Below, in pieces: positions 1 to 6,090 of a stretch of DNA of 7,674 nucleotides. Origin of the DNA: an uncultured Erysipelotrichaceae bacterium (GTDB taxonomy: Bacteria; Bacillota_I; Bacilli_A; Erysipelotrichales; Erysipelotrichaceae); the NCBI GenBank assembly GCA_910586285.1, contig CAJUGR010000088.1:1-7674 (forward strand), in the 5' to 3' direction. Both the position numbers and the translations under genes were made by a program. The notes under the pieces are model-generated. The model worked only from the letters and a program-made list of their open reading frames with translations, did no database searches and was not told the origin of the DNA. Each line of letters begins with the position of its first letter. Positions within the stretch are counted from its first letter, which is position 1.

Positions 1-402
1 ATTGGTAAAATGCGACATGATTTCGCCAAACGTATGGGCGTCAAAATAGGAGATCGGCAGCGTCTGCATATGCGCAAACAGATCTTGACGCAGTTCTTTG
101 ATTACCGCCTGCGCCACATAAGTCATCAGCTGCTTATAAAAAGCGCTGCTCAACACCCCGCACAAATACATGATCGCCATCCATATAATCATATGAACCA
201 GTCCATCATAATGTTGCGGTAAAATATAATCGTTTATAATCGGAGAGATAAGATAGGTACCGGTCAAATTGACGGCGGCACTGAATATCGCACATAGTCC
301 CACCAACGCAAACGCGAAGCGATGTTTTCTTAAATACGGCCGAAATCCCAGCAGCGTCTTTTTCCATTGTTGGGGATGCTTTGCGTCAATGTAACGTGCC
401 AT
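1..402 (-). CDS. ABC exporter subunit, N-terminal part (runs off left edge)
   Basis: The first 134 codons of a second ABC exporter subunit lie here; the rest is beyond position 1. The translation starts MARYIDAKHPQQWKK and continues through hydrophobic segments typical of the first membrane helices of a type IV (ABCB-like) exporter. It then reaches a stretch (YVAQAVIKELRQDLFAHMQ) that matches the first intracellular coupling region, followed by SYFD, the usual start of the next segment in this fold. Its ATG shares one base with the TAA stop of the upstream subunit (TAATG, 400-404), so the two are probably translationally coupled and made in equal amounts. By family logic this should be the partner carrying the catalytically competent Walker B Glu and H-loop His, with an altered signature motif. 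That half is not visible, so this is a prediction. Substrate unknown; multidrug or peptide export is the usual role. Confidence 0.88.
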   Translation of the reverse strand, partial: MARYIDAKHPQQWKKTLLGFRPYLRKHRFAFALVGLCAIFSAAVNLTGTYLISPIINDYILPQHYDGLVHMIIWMAIMYLCGVLSSAFYKQLMTYVAQAVIKELRQDLFAHMQTLPISYFDAHTFGEIMSHFTN

Positions 403-2123
403 TACAGATTCGCTCCTTCCTGTTGGGAACGGTAAATTTCCTGATAAATCGGATCCGTTTTTAATAATTCCTCATGCGTACCGAGCGCATGCAGCTTTCC
501 TTCATCCAATATTGCGATCTGATCCAAGTCCATAACGCTGGTGACGCGCTGCGCAATGATGATGATCGTCATATCCGTTAACTGTGCCAAGCCCTGTTTG
601 ATTTTGGCTTCGGTTGCCGTATCCACCGCACTGGTGGAATCATCTAAGATCAGAATCTTCGGGCGTTTCAACAACGCACGGGCAATGCATAACCGCTGTC
701 TTTGTCCGCCTGAAAGATTTACACCGCCTTGTTCCAGCATCGTATGCAGGCCATTGGGTAAATGATCTAAAAACTCATCCACGCAAGCAATTTTACATAC
801 GCGTGCTATCTCTTCTACATCCGCATGTTCATTGCCCCACAATAAGTTCTCTTGAATCGTTCCGGAAAACAGTGTGTTTTTTTGTAATACCATCGCCACC
901 GCATCACGCAAATGCGCCAATTCATATTCCCTGATATCGCAACCATCAATGGTGAGCAGCCCCTCACTCACATCATATAAGCGGGGAATCAACTGTACAA
1001 GAGTTGTCTTTGCCGCTCCGGTACCGCCCAAAATCCCCAATGTGGTGCCGGCTGGTATGCTCAAATCAATATCATGCAACACTTCGGGCGCATCAGGACG
1101 ATAGCGAAAATAAACATGATGAAAGGAAATTGCTCCGGCTGTAATCGGCTGTATCGCACCCGCTGTTTCGCTCATGTCAATCGGCTCTTCTAAAACCTCG
1201 CAAACGCGCTCCCCGCTCGCAATACTTCTGGTCAACATTAAGAAAACGTTGGAAAGCATCATGAAGCCGTTCAATATCTGTAAAACATAGCTTAAAAATC
1301 CGGTCAATTCGCCAACACTCATCGTTCCCGCAAAGATCATGTTTCCTCCGAACCACAATAAGGCCACAATCGTACTGTAAGAAATCAACTGAAACAACGG
1401 CATATTCCAGACCGAAATACGAAAGGCATTCAGCGATACCGATTGTAAGGAATCGTTCACTTCCGCAAATTTTTCTGTTTCTCGCTTTCCGCACACATAG
1501 GCTTTCACAAAGCGTATCGCGTGGATATTCTCTTGAACGACAGTATTAACCTGATCAATACTGTATTGCATTTTACGATACAGCGGTCCGACTTTCGTAA
1601 CGATGATAAACAAGCCGCATCCTAATATCGGTGCGCTGATCAAAAACACACAGGCCAAACGTGAATTGATCGAAAACGTGAGTACCAGTGCCGTTAACAT
1701 CATTACCGGTGAGCGAACCAACGGACGAATACCGTTTGCGATCGCATTTTGTAAAATCGCAATATCACCGGTTAAGCGCGTAATCAGCGAAGCAGTAGAG
1801 AAATGATCCATATTGGTAAAAGAAAAGCTTTGAATATGATCAAATAACGCCGCTCGCAATTCAGCCCCAAATCCCTGTCCGGCCATCGCCGCATAACGGG
1901 CATAGAGAATACCCAATAATAAAGAAATCAATGCACAGGCAATCATACAACCACCGCGCCACAATATATATGAATGATCGCCATTCACAATCCCGACATC
2001 AATAATATCAGCCATTAACAACGGAATCACCAGTTCAAATATCGTTTCCGCGATGACACAGATACATGCCAATATAAAATATCTTCCGTTATGTTTCATG
2101 AAAGGAAATAAACGTTCCCGCAT
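402..2123 (-). CDS. ABC exporter subunit with degenerate ATP site (membrane domain fused to ATPase domain)
   Basis: A full-length fused exporter half-transporter of 573 residues. About six membrane helices occupy residues 10-300 and the ATPase domain follows from about 330. Visible motifs are Walker A GGTGAAKT (366-373), Q-loop Gln414, an intact LSGGQ signature (470-474), and Walker B LILDD (Asp494, with Asp495 in place of the catalytic Glu). At the H-loop, IAQR has Gln525 in place of His. The last two changes are the known marks of the non-catalytic site in heterodimeric exporters such as BmrC/BmrD, LmrC/LmrD and TM287/288. The partner gene follows immediately at TAATG. The start chosen is the second ATG: the AGGAG at 2133-2137 lies 9 nt before it, but only 3 nt before an ATG at 2129. 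The MarR gene ends just upstream, so all three genes form one operon. Unusual: Walker A has Ala371 where Gly normally precedes the Lys. Membrane-located drug or peptide export is inferred; substrate unknown. Confidence 0.93.
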   Translation of the reverse strand: MRERLFPFMKHNGRYFILACICVIAETIFELVIPLLMADIIDVGIVNGDHSYILWRGGCMIACALISLLLGILYARYAAMAGQGFGAELRAALFDHIQSFSFTNMDHFSTASLITRLTGDIAILQNAIANGIRPLVRSPVMMLTALVLTFSINSRLACVFLISAPILGCGLFIIVTKVGPLYRKMQYSIDQVNTVVQENIHAIRFVKAYVCGKRETEKFAEVNDSLQSVSLNAFRISVWNMPLFQLISYSTIVALLWFGGNMIFAGTMSVGELTGFLSYVLQILNGFMMLSNVFLMLTRSIASGERVCEVLEEPIDMSETAGAIQPITAGAISFHHVYFRYRPDAPEVLHDIDLSIPAGTTLGILGGTGAAKTTLVQLIPRLYDVSEGLLTIDGCDIREYELAHLRDAVAMVLQKNTLFSGTIQENLLWGNEHADVEEIARVCKIACVDEFLDHLPNGLHTMLEQGGVNLSGGQRQRLCIARALLKRPKILILDDSTSAVDTATEAKIKQGLAQLTDMTIIIIAQRVTSVMDLDQIAILDEGKLHALGTHEELLKTDPIYQEIYRSQQEGANL

Positions 2124-2135
2124 AACCATCCGCTC

Positions 2136-2564
2136 CTACTCTATCGTTTTTCCGCTTACGTTTTGATACATCCGCTCTAAATAAGCTAAAAATGTATCTC
2201 GCTCCTGTTTTGAAAATCCTTGTAAGGCAATCTTCTCTACATCAAGACAATGGGTATTCCAAGTCATCAAAGATCTTTCTCCTTTGGGGGTAATCTGAAT
2301 GCGCAATGCACGTTTATTATTGGCATCCACCTGTCGTTTTACCATATCATTCGCAGCCAAGCCATCTATAATCTTACTGGCGGTCGCACATTCAATGTCG
2401 CACGCATCCGCAATATCCTTTAATTTACAGTTTTCATGATTGATGATCCAGCGCAGCACTTTCGGCTGCCCGGGAAATAAGCCATATTCTTTCATATCCT
2501 TGCCTAATTGTTTACGCAGTGCCTGATCTGCTTTAAAGATCACAATGTGGAACGGTGTCTTCAT
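2136..2564 (-). CDS. MarR-family transcriptional regulator
   Basis: A 142-residue winged-helix regulator of the usual MarR length. Helices at the two ends would form the dimer interface. The middle (about 30-95) holds the DNA-binding domain: a helix-turn-helix with the recognition helix around CATASKIIDGLAAND (59-73), then the wing with the family pattern DANNKRALRIQITPKG (80-95). It lies first in the operon, a few bases before the exporter genes, an arrangement in which such proteins usually repress their own operon until a ligand binds. Three ATG codons stand in a row; AGAAGG (2571-2576) is 6 nt from the third and touches the first, so the third is chosen. Four cysteines (46, 55, 59, 106) leave room for redox sensing, which is speculation. 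Family assignment is secure; the ligand is unknown. Confidence 0.9.
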   Translation of the reverse strand: MKTPFHIVIFKADQALRKQLGKDMKEYGLFPGQPKVLRWIINHENCKLKDIADACDIECATASKIIDGLAANDMVKRQVDANNKRALRIQITPKGERSLMTWNTHCLDVEKIALQGFSKQERDTFLAYLERMYQNVSGKTIE

Positions 2565-2597
2565 CATCATCCTTCTTTCTTAGAAAGCTAATTATTT

Positions 2598-2615
2598 GCA
2601 TACTAAATATTATGC
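2598..2615. promoter_or_regulatory. Candidate MarR operator over the -10 box
   Basis: An 18-bp dyad with perfect outer arms GCATA (2598-2602) and TATGC (2611-2615); 7 of its 9 base pairs match. It covers the -10 box and probable start of the exporter operon. Size and position fit known MarR-family operators, but assigning it to this regulator is inference. Confidence 0.4.
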
Positions 2616-2635
2616 CAACCTTTCTTCTTTGTCAA
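2607..2635 (-). promoter_or_regulatory. Sigma-A type promoter of the MarR/ABC exporter operon
   Basis: On the minus strand a perfect -35 TTGACA (2630-2635) is followed, after exactly 17 nt, by -10 TAATAT (2607-2612, one base from consensus). Transcription should start near 2600, leaving a leader of about 35 nt before the MarR start. Confidence 0.8.
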
Positions 2636-2660
2636 TGTTAAGCAGAACTGAACTTTGACA
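2630..2660. promoter_or_regulatory. 31-bp dyad between divergent genes
   Basis: Arms TGTCAATGTT (2630-2639) and AACTTTGACA (2651-2660) pair at 9 of 10 positions around an 11-nt spacer. The half-site centres are about 21 bp apart, two helical turns. The left arm contains the -35 box of the exporter operon. The right arm carries a second TTGACA facing the acetyltransferase gene, but no good -10 sits at normal distance from it, so it is read here as a binding site rather than a promoter. Confidence 0.4.
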
Positions 2661-2720
2661 TATTATGCTTCCTATATGACAAATGATATATCCCATGCAT
2701 ATCCTATATTAAGGTCAGAC

Positions 2721-2749
2721 TGTTCAAATCTTATCTCTTATGATATGAT
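2721..2749 (+). promoter_or_regulatory. Weak candidate promoter for the acetyltransferase
   Basis: An extended -10, TGATATGAT (hexamer TATGAT at 2744-2749), stands 17 nt after a poor -35, TGTTCA (2721-2726, 3 of 6 matches). The predicted start near 2756 would leave a leader of only about 10 nt, which lowers confidence. Confidence 0.35.
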
Positions 2750-2755
2750 CTACAT

Positions 2756-2761
2756 GGTGAT
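2756..2761 (+). promoter_or_regulatory. Ribosome binding site deciding the acetyltransferase start
   Basis: GGTGAT, complementary to the distal part of the anti-Shine-Dalgarno sequence, 4 nt before ATG 2766. Counted from the position a GGAGG core would occupy, the spacing is near optimal. Confidence 0.5.
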
Positions 2762-2765
2762 AATC

Positions 2766-3203
2766 ATGACGACACGGCCAATATATCGTGAATACAGGAA
2801 AGAGGATATCGCGGCGCTTTATCAGCTGATCTGTCAGTTGGAAGAGGAAACGCTTCCTTATGAAGCCTTTTGTGCCATCTATCATAAACAACTCAATAAT
2901 ACGCTTTATTATGGTCTGGTTTGTGAATATGAACATGAAGTCATTGGCTTTGTTCATCTGCGCTTAGAGGATCAGCTTCATCATGCCGGCAAGATCGCCG
3001 AAATTCTGGAATTGATCGTTGTAAGTCATGAGCGCAAACAAGGAATCGGAAAAGAGCTGTTGCGACGCGGTTGTTTGGCGGCTAAAAAATACGGTTGTAT
3101 TCAAGTGGAAGTGTCCAGTCATTGTCGGCGCAGCGATGCTCACCGTTTTTATGAACAAAACGGTTTTCAAAATCACCATAAGAAATTTACCAAGCCATCA
3201 TAA
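2766..3203 (+). CDS. GNAT-family N-acetyltransferase
   Basis: A 145-residue single-domain GNAT protein that should transfer an acetyl group from acetyl-CoA to an amine; the acceptor is unknown. The acetyl-CoA binding motif A is visible as ELIVVSHERKQGIGKELL (82-99), with the R-x-x-G-x-G loop at 90-95. Motif B appears as AHRFYEQNGF (125-134). The reading frame is open further upstream to 2655, but the GNAT fold begins at TTRPIYREYRKED. The sequence GGTGAT (2756-2761), matching the 3' part of an extended Shine-Dalgarno (GGAGGTGAT), lies 4 nt before the ATG at 2766. That start is therefore preferred over ATGs at 2676 and 2754. It is transcribed away from the MarR operon and ends against the kinase gene. 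Whether the MarR protein also controls it is open; the shared intergenic dyad makes that possible. Confidence 0.88.
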   Translation: MTTRPIYREYRKEDIAALYQLICQLEEETLPYEAFCAIYHKQLNNTLYYGLVCEYEHEVIGFVHLRLEDQLHHAGKIAEILELIVVSHERKQGIGKELLRRGCLAAKKYGCIQVEVSSHCRRSDAHRFYEQNGFQNHHKKFTKPS

Positions 3204-3205
3204 AA

Positions 3206-3254
3206 ACCACGGTTGCGAGCATGTCCTTCGCTATGGAACACTCCTTACCGCGGT
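3206..3254. terminator. Possible bidirectional terminator between convergent genes
   Basis: ACCACGGT (3206-3213) and ACCGCGGT (3247-3254) can pair at 7 of 8 positions. An A-rich run lies on the left and TTGTTTT on the right, so either strand would end in U's. The 33-nt loop is long, and the right arm includes the end of the kinase gene. This is the only terminator candidate for either convergent gene, but it is imperfect. Confidence 0.4.
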
Positions 3255-4159
3255 TGTTTTAATAAGGTCATTAATGTAGCAATATCATCATCATTCAATT
3301 GCGCTCCTGCATGGGCAAGTACGAGTGCAGAAGCACGGTTAGCAAAAATACCTGCTTCACGCCAAGAAAAACCGGAGTAACGAGCAGCCATGATCGCCCC
3401 GATATGGGTATCTCCGGCACCGATCGTATCAACGATTTGCGTCGCAAACGCATCCAATAGCATCGCCTCTTCTGCCTGAATAAAGCATCCCTGTGCCCCA
3501 CGCGTCACAATGATCGGCCGATGTGTTTGTTTGGATAAGAAAGCGGCGGCACTTTGATAATCATCACTGTCAAAATAACGAATTGCTTCTTCCTCATTGA
3601 AGTGAAACAAACAAGGCAGGGTTTCCAGTTTGCGCAAATAAGATGGTGAAATGTGGGCGAGCCGTGGACCTGCGGCAAAATAAACACATGGATAATCGGC
3701 ATCCCGCAAGTGATTCATCAAGGCTTGAGAGCCACTTTCTTCCAGTTCTAAGCCGCACAAGTAGACCCCCTCATAATCATTGGGATGTAATAAGGAAAAC
3801 CATTCAGATCGGAAACGATATTCCGCACCGTGATCAGCTAAAAAGGTACGCTCACCGCTTTCATCCACCAAGCAGTAACAGCAACCGTTCGCTTCCTCCA
3901 CGCGGGGAATCAGCGATTGGATGCCGCGTTGTTGAAGCTGTTCTGCCACAAAATCGCCATATATGCCACTGCCGATAGGCGCAAACAGATCAAAAGGAAT
4001 ATCCAAGGCTTTTAGGCACATAGCAACGTTGGCTGCACAACCGCCCAAGGATAGGTGTTGTGACTCGACCAACAAATCCTCTTGCGAATGTGGTAAATGC
4101 GGAATCCGAATGATCACATCCGCGGCGGCAGAGCCGATCACCAATAACTTCTTTCTCAT
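3245..4159 (-). CDS. PfkB-family carbohydrate/nucleoside kinase
   Basis: A 304-residue ribokinase-fold kinase, the normal family length, transferring the ATP gamma-phosphate to a sugar or nucleoside hydroxyl. Near the N-terminus are the first strand LLVIGSAAADVI (5-16) and the family signature region SLGGCAANVA (37-46), whose glycines contact the substrate. Near the C-terminus is the second signature, DTIGAGDTHIG (244-254). It includes the anion hole GAGD and catalytic base Asp250. His after GDT, instead of the commoner Phe, is a minor oddity. The substrate cannot be read from sequence. The ATG overlaps the stop of the preceding small gene as ATGA (4156-4159), with GGAGGG about 10 nt upstream (4170-4175). 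A longer frame from 4180 has no ribosome binding site before it and is rejected. It is the last gene of the DUF815 operon. Confidence 0.9.
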   Translation of the reverse strand: MRKKLLVIGSAAADVIIRIPHLPHSQEDLLVESQHLSLGGCAANVAMCLKALDIPFDLFAPIGSGIYGDFVAEQLQQRGIQSLIPRVEEANGCCYCLVDESGERTFLADHGAEYRFRSEWFSLLHPNDYEGVYLCGLELEESGSQALMNHLRDADYPCVYFAAGPRLAHISPSYLRKLETLPCLFHFNEEEAIRYFDSDDYQSAAAFLSKQTHRPIIVTRGAQGCFIQAEEAMLLDAFATQIVDTIGAGDTHIGAIMAARYSGFSWREAGIFANRASALVLAHAGAQLNDDDIATLMTLLKQPR

Positions 4160-4509
4160 ATTGATTGTTCCCTCCACCATCGCAGAAAATTCAAAGCGGA
4201 CTCTGTTTCACAATACTCTGCTAACAAGCGTAGTATCGTCGTATCATAATAACGAATTTGATATATCCAATCGCTTTTTGTTTGTTTATCTTTCTTACAT
4301 CGCTGTCTGACCACGGAGAATACCTCGCTGTGTTCAAAGCTGATTTCGCCTTGAGCATCAATCTGTTGTAACAAGCGTTTCAATTTGTGACGATTAATTC
4401 GCAAAATTGCTTCTAATTGTGTACCGTCTAACCATGCGTCATCATGCCATAGTAATACTTCCTTGATAATCGGATGATCACATATCTTGCGTTCGTATTC
4501 CGTAATCAT
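4156..4509 (-). CDS. Small RhuM-like winged-helix protein
   Basis: A 117-residue soluble protein, not assigned with certainty. From residue 26 it follows the layout of the RhuM/virulence-associated protein family: a WL start, and a helix-turn-helix-like stretch QLEAILRINRHKLKRLLQQI (31-50). Next come GEI and SEVFSVV, then a YQIRYYDTTIL segment (83-92). It ends with SALNFLRWW (104-112), similar to the family's 'FYNLDVII...FR.W' ending. The resemblance is from memory of the family pattern, not a search. If right, it could bind DNA or act as an adaptor. The start is the ATG overlapping the ATPase stop as ATGA (4506-4509), with GGAG (4517-4520) 7 nt upstream. A longer frame reaching 4611 merely overlaps the ATPase gene and is not used. 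It is translationally coupled on both sides, so probably made with the ATPase and kinase. Confidence 0.75.
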   Translation of the reverse strand: MITEYERKICDHPIIKEVLLWHDDAWLDGTQLEAILRINRHKLKRLLQQIDAQGEISFEHSEVFSVVRQRCKKDKQTKSDWIYQIRYYDTTILRLLAEYCETESALNFLRWWREQSI

Positions 4510-5810
4510 TTCTTCGCTCCGCTTTGACTGCGTAAATAGTCGATAAATTGCCGTGCACAACGACCACTGCCTCCGCCATGGCGCAGTTCCCATGCATTCG
4601 CCAACTGCCACAGCGTAGCCTCATCATAACCTTCCAACTTTTCCCGCTTGGCCAGTTCTTTCACAATGTGCTGATATTCTTTCGCATTGGGTTTCCCATA
4701 ATAAATACTGATGCCAAAGCGTGCTGCCAGCGACAGCTTTTCTGCCATTGTTTCTGAAATATGCAAATCCTGATCCTCATGAAAATCATTACGATCCCGC
4801 CATGTTTCTCTCACCAAGTGACGGCGATTGCTTGTCGCATAGATTAACATATGATTCGGACGCACTTCCAAGCCGCCTTCCATAACCGCTTTCAAATATT
4901 TATATTCCGTTTCATCCTCTTCAAAAGAAAGGTCATCCATATAAATAATAAAGCCATAATTGCGTGTCTTTATCTGTTGGATGATATCCTGTAACAGATG
5001 AAATTGATGCTTATGTATTTCAATCAGTCGAATGCCGTCCTTATAATAACGATTGCCCAATGCTTTGATACTGGTACTTTTGCCGGTACCGCTTTCCCCA
5101 TATAGCAGTACATTATTGGCTTGTTTTCCCTGTAAAAACGCTTCGGTATTCATCATCAGCTCCTGTTTTTGTTCCTCATAACCGATAAGATGTTCCAAGC
5201 TGATATCCGGATAGTTGCGAATCGCCACAAAGTGACAGCCTTCCATCGTTTCCTTGATGCGAAAAGCCTTATGGAATGCAAATCGTCCGGTGCCATACGT
5301 TTCATAAAACGCATCCAGAATTGCCATCATGGCTTTGGCATCGGGAGCCTGTGCCAATTTTACAGCCGTATCCATAATCATTTTCCCCATCGTTTCATCC
5401 ATCATTTCCTCACGTTTTGCGATCGCCTGATAATTACTCAAAATCGCAAAGCAGTTCAAGTTCAATCGTTTGGATATCGGTTCAAAATCATAGTGGAACA
5501 GGGAATAAAAAAGCTCCATGTCATGAAGAAGAAATGTTTGAATACTGCCATTCAGCGGTTCTTTTCTTCTTTCCTTACTTAATGTATAGGAGTTTTCATC
5601 CATCAATAAATGCGCACATAAAGCACAGTGCCATAAGTTATGGTTCCAACCGTACTGCGTTGCCATATCTAACAAGTGTTTCACAGTTTTATAAATCAAG
5701 GAGCGCTGCTGCCCGGCTTCCCCATCCATCGCCAATGCTTGCGCCATTTGCATCAGCAAGTCTTCTTCTTTGACTCGATAAATAATCAGTTCATTCATTT
5801 GATGAAGCAT
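4506..5810 (-). CDS. DUF815 family AAA+-type ATPase
   Basis: A 434-residue protein. The first 200 residues or so are helical and poorly conserved. The second half is a DUF815 P-loop domain. Motifs seen: a YPDISLEHLIGYEEQK lead-in just before the ATPase core, Walker A GESGTGKS (238-245, Lys244), and Walker B IIYMDDLSFEED (Asp292-Asp293). Then come the family block YKYLKAVMEGG, sensor-1 region IYATSNRRHLV (Asn328), and EKLSLAARFG. A late GRCARQF segment could supply the sensor-2 arginine. All key nucleotide-binding residues are intact, so it should hydrolyse ATP. The biological role of the family is not established; the fold suggests a remodelling or loading function. Two adjacent ATGs exist; the second is chosen because the GAGGTG sequence around 5815-5822 is better spaced from it. 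First gene of a three-gene ATGA-overlapping operon with the RhuM-like protein and the PfkB kinase. Confidence 0.92.
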   Translation of the reverse strand: MLHQMNELIIYRVKEEDLLMQMAQALAMDGEAGQQRSLIYKTVKHLLDMATQYGWNHNLWHCALCAHLLMDENSYTLSKERRKEPLNGSIQTFLLHDMELFYSLFHYDFEPISKRLNLNCFAILSNYQAIAKREEMMDETMGKMIMDTAVKLAQAPDAKAMMAILDAFYETYGTGRFAFHKAFRIKETMEGCHFVAIRNYPDISLEHLIGYEEQKQELMMNTEAFLQGKQANNVLLYGESGTGKSTSIKALGNRYYKDGIRLIEIHKHQFHLLQDIIQQIKTRNYGFIIYMDDLSFEEDETEYKYLKAVMEGGLEVRPNHMLIYATSNRRHLVRETWRDRNDFHEDQDLHISETMAEKLSLAARFGISIYYGKPNAKEYQHIVKELAKREKLEGYDEATLWQLANAWELRHGGGSGRCARQFIDYLRSQSGAKK

Positions 5811-5830
5811 CATACCACCTCTTTATGCTA

Positions 5831-5859
5831 AGTGTATCATGAAAGCCATCATTTGAAAA
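5831..5859 (-). promoter_or_regulatory. Promoter of the DUF815 operon
   Basis: On the minus strand, -35 TTTTCA (5854-5859, 4 of 6) is followed after 17 nt by an extended -10, TGATACACT (hexamer TACACT, 5831-5836). Transcription would begin near 5824, giving a very short leader that starts at about the ribosome binding site; the start point could be slightly off. Confidence 0.5.
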
Positions 5860-5940
5860 GATATCGGATCATTTCCTTCTGCGTCACATAAAATAAAATG
5901 TGCATTGGTGCTATGTACCGTTAGAATGATAACCTCATCT

Positions 5941-5987
5941 CCTTATTCTCCTTATTTTCCTTATTTTCATGTGAGAAAATAAGGAAA
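5941..5987. repeat. Three tandem 9-nt repeats plus an inverted copy
   Basis: CCTTATT recurs at exact 9-nt spacing (5941, 5950, 5959) in the units CCTTATTCT, CCTTATTTT, CCTTATTTT. An inverted copy follows a 6-nt gap. The last direct copy and the inverted one form a perfect 13-bp inverted repeat: TTTCCTTATTTTC (5956-5968), loop ATGTGA, GAAAATAAGGAAA (5975-5987). No T-tract follows on either strand, so it is not a simple terminator. It ends 5 bp before the lipoprotein -35 and is best read as a multi-site protein-binding region. Confidence 0.7.
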
Positions 5988-5991
5988 TTTA

Positions 5992-6020
5992 TCGAAACTT
6001 CTGTAATTCTATGTTATAAT
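5992..6020 (+). promoter_or_regulatory. Promoter of the lipoprotein gene
   Basis: -35 TCGAAA (5992-5997, 4 of 6), 17-nt spacer, and a perfect extended -10, TGTTATAAT (hexamer TATAAT 6015-6020). Start of transcription is expected near 6027, giving a leader of about 78 nt. Confidence 0.75.
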
Positions 6021-6033
6021 GTTGTCATAACAT
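6011..6033. promoter_or_regulatory. Dyad over the lipoprotein -10 and start site
   Basis: Perfect 7-bp arms ATGTTAT (6011-6017) and ATAACAT (6027-6033) flank 9 nt and enclose the -10 box and probable start. The geometry is that of a repressor operator; the regulator is unknown. Confidence 0.45.
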
Positions 6034-6039
6034 ATAGTA

Positions 6040-6070
6040 TATAGAGATTGTTTAGCAAAACAACTCTATA
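6040..6070 (+). promoter_or_regulatory. 5' UTR hairpin of the lipoprotein mRNA
   Basis: TATAGAG (6040-6046), one bulged A, and TTGTTT (6048-6053) pair with AAACAA (6058-6063) and CTCTATA (6064-6070) around the loop AGCA, giving 13 base pairs close to the predicted 5' end. No U-tract follows, so it is not a terminator. A 5' stem that protects the mRNA from decay is the simplest reading. Confidence 0.65.
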
Positions 6071-6090
6071 CCAATCACTAAATTAGTAAG

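Noticed and set aside
2655..2690. TTGACA at 2655-2660 as the -35 of the acetyltransferase promoter.
   Set aside because: No -10 at 15-19 nt: those positions read GACAAA-like sequence; TATATG and GATATA are at 12 and 24 nt.
2655..2765. N-terminal extension of the acetyltransferase to 2655 (37 extra residues).
   Set aside because: The extra residues do not resemble GNAT sequence, the TTG start is the dyad/-35-like TTGACA itself, and a ribosome binding site favours 2766.
4510..4611. Upstream extension of the small RhuM-like gene to 4611.
   Set aside because: It lies wholly inside the ATPase gene in another frame; the ATGA start at 4509 has a well-spaced GGAG.
5935..5970. An 11-codon minus-strand frame, MKIRKIRRIRR, encoded by the 9-nt repeats (ATA and AGG/AGA codons), like a leader peptide.
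   Set aside because: No ribosome binding site precedes the ATG, no convincing minus-strand promoter lies upstream, and the amino-acid repeat is simply the repeat unit being a multiple of three.
5956..5987. The 13-bp inverted repeat as an intrinsic terminator.
   Set aside because: It is AT-rich with no T-tract on either strand and does not follow a gene.
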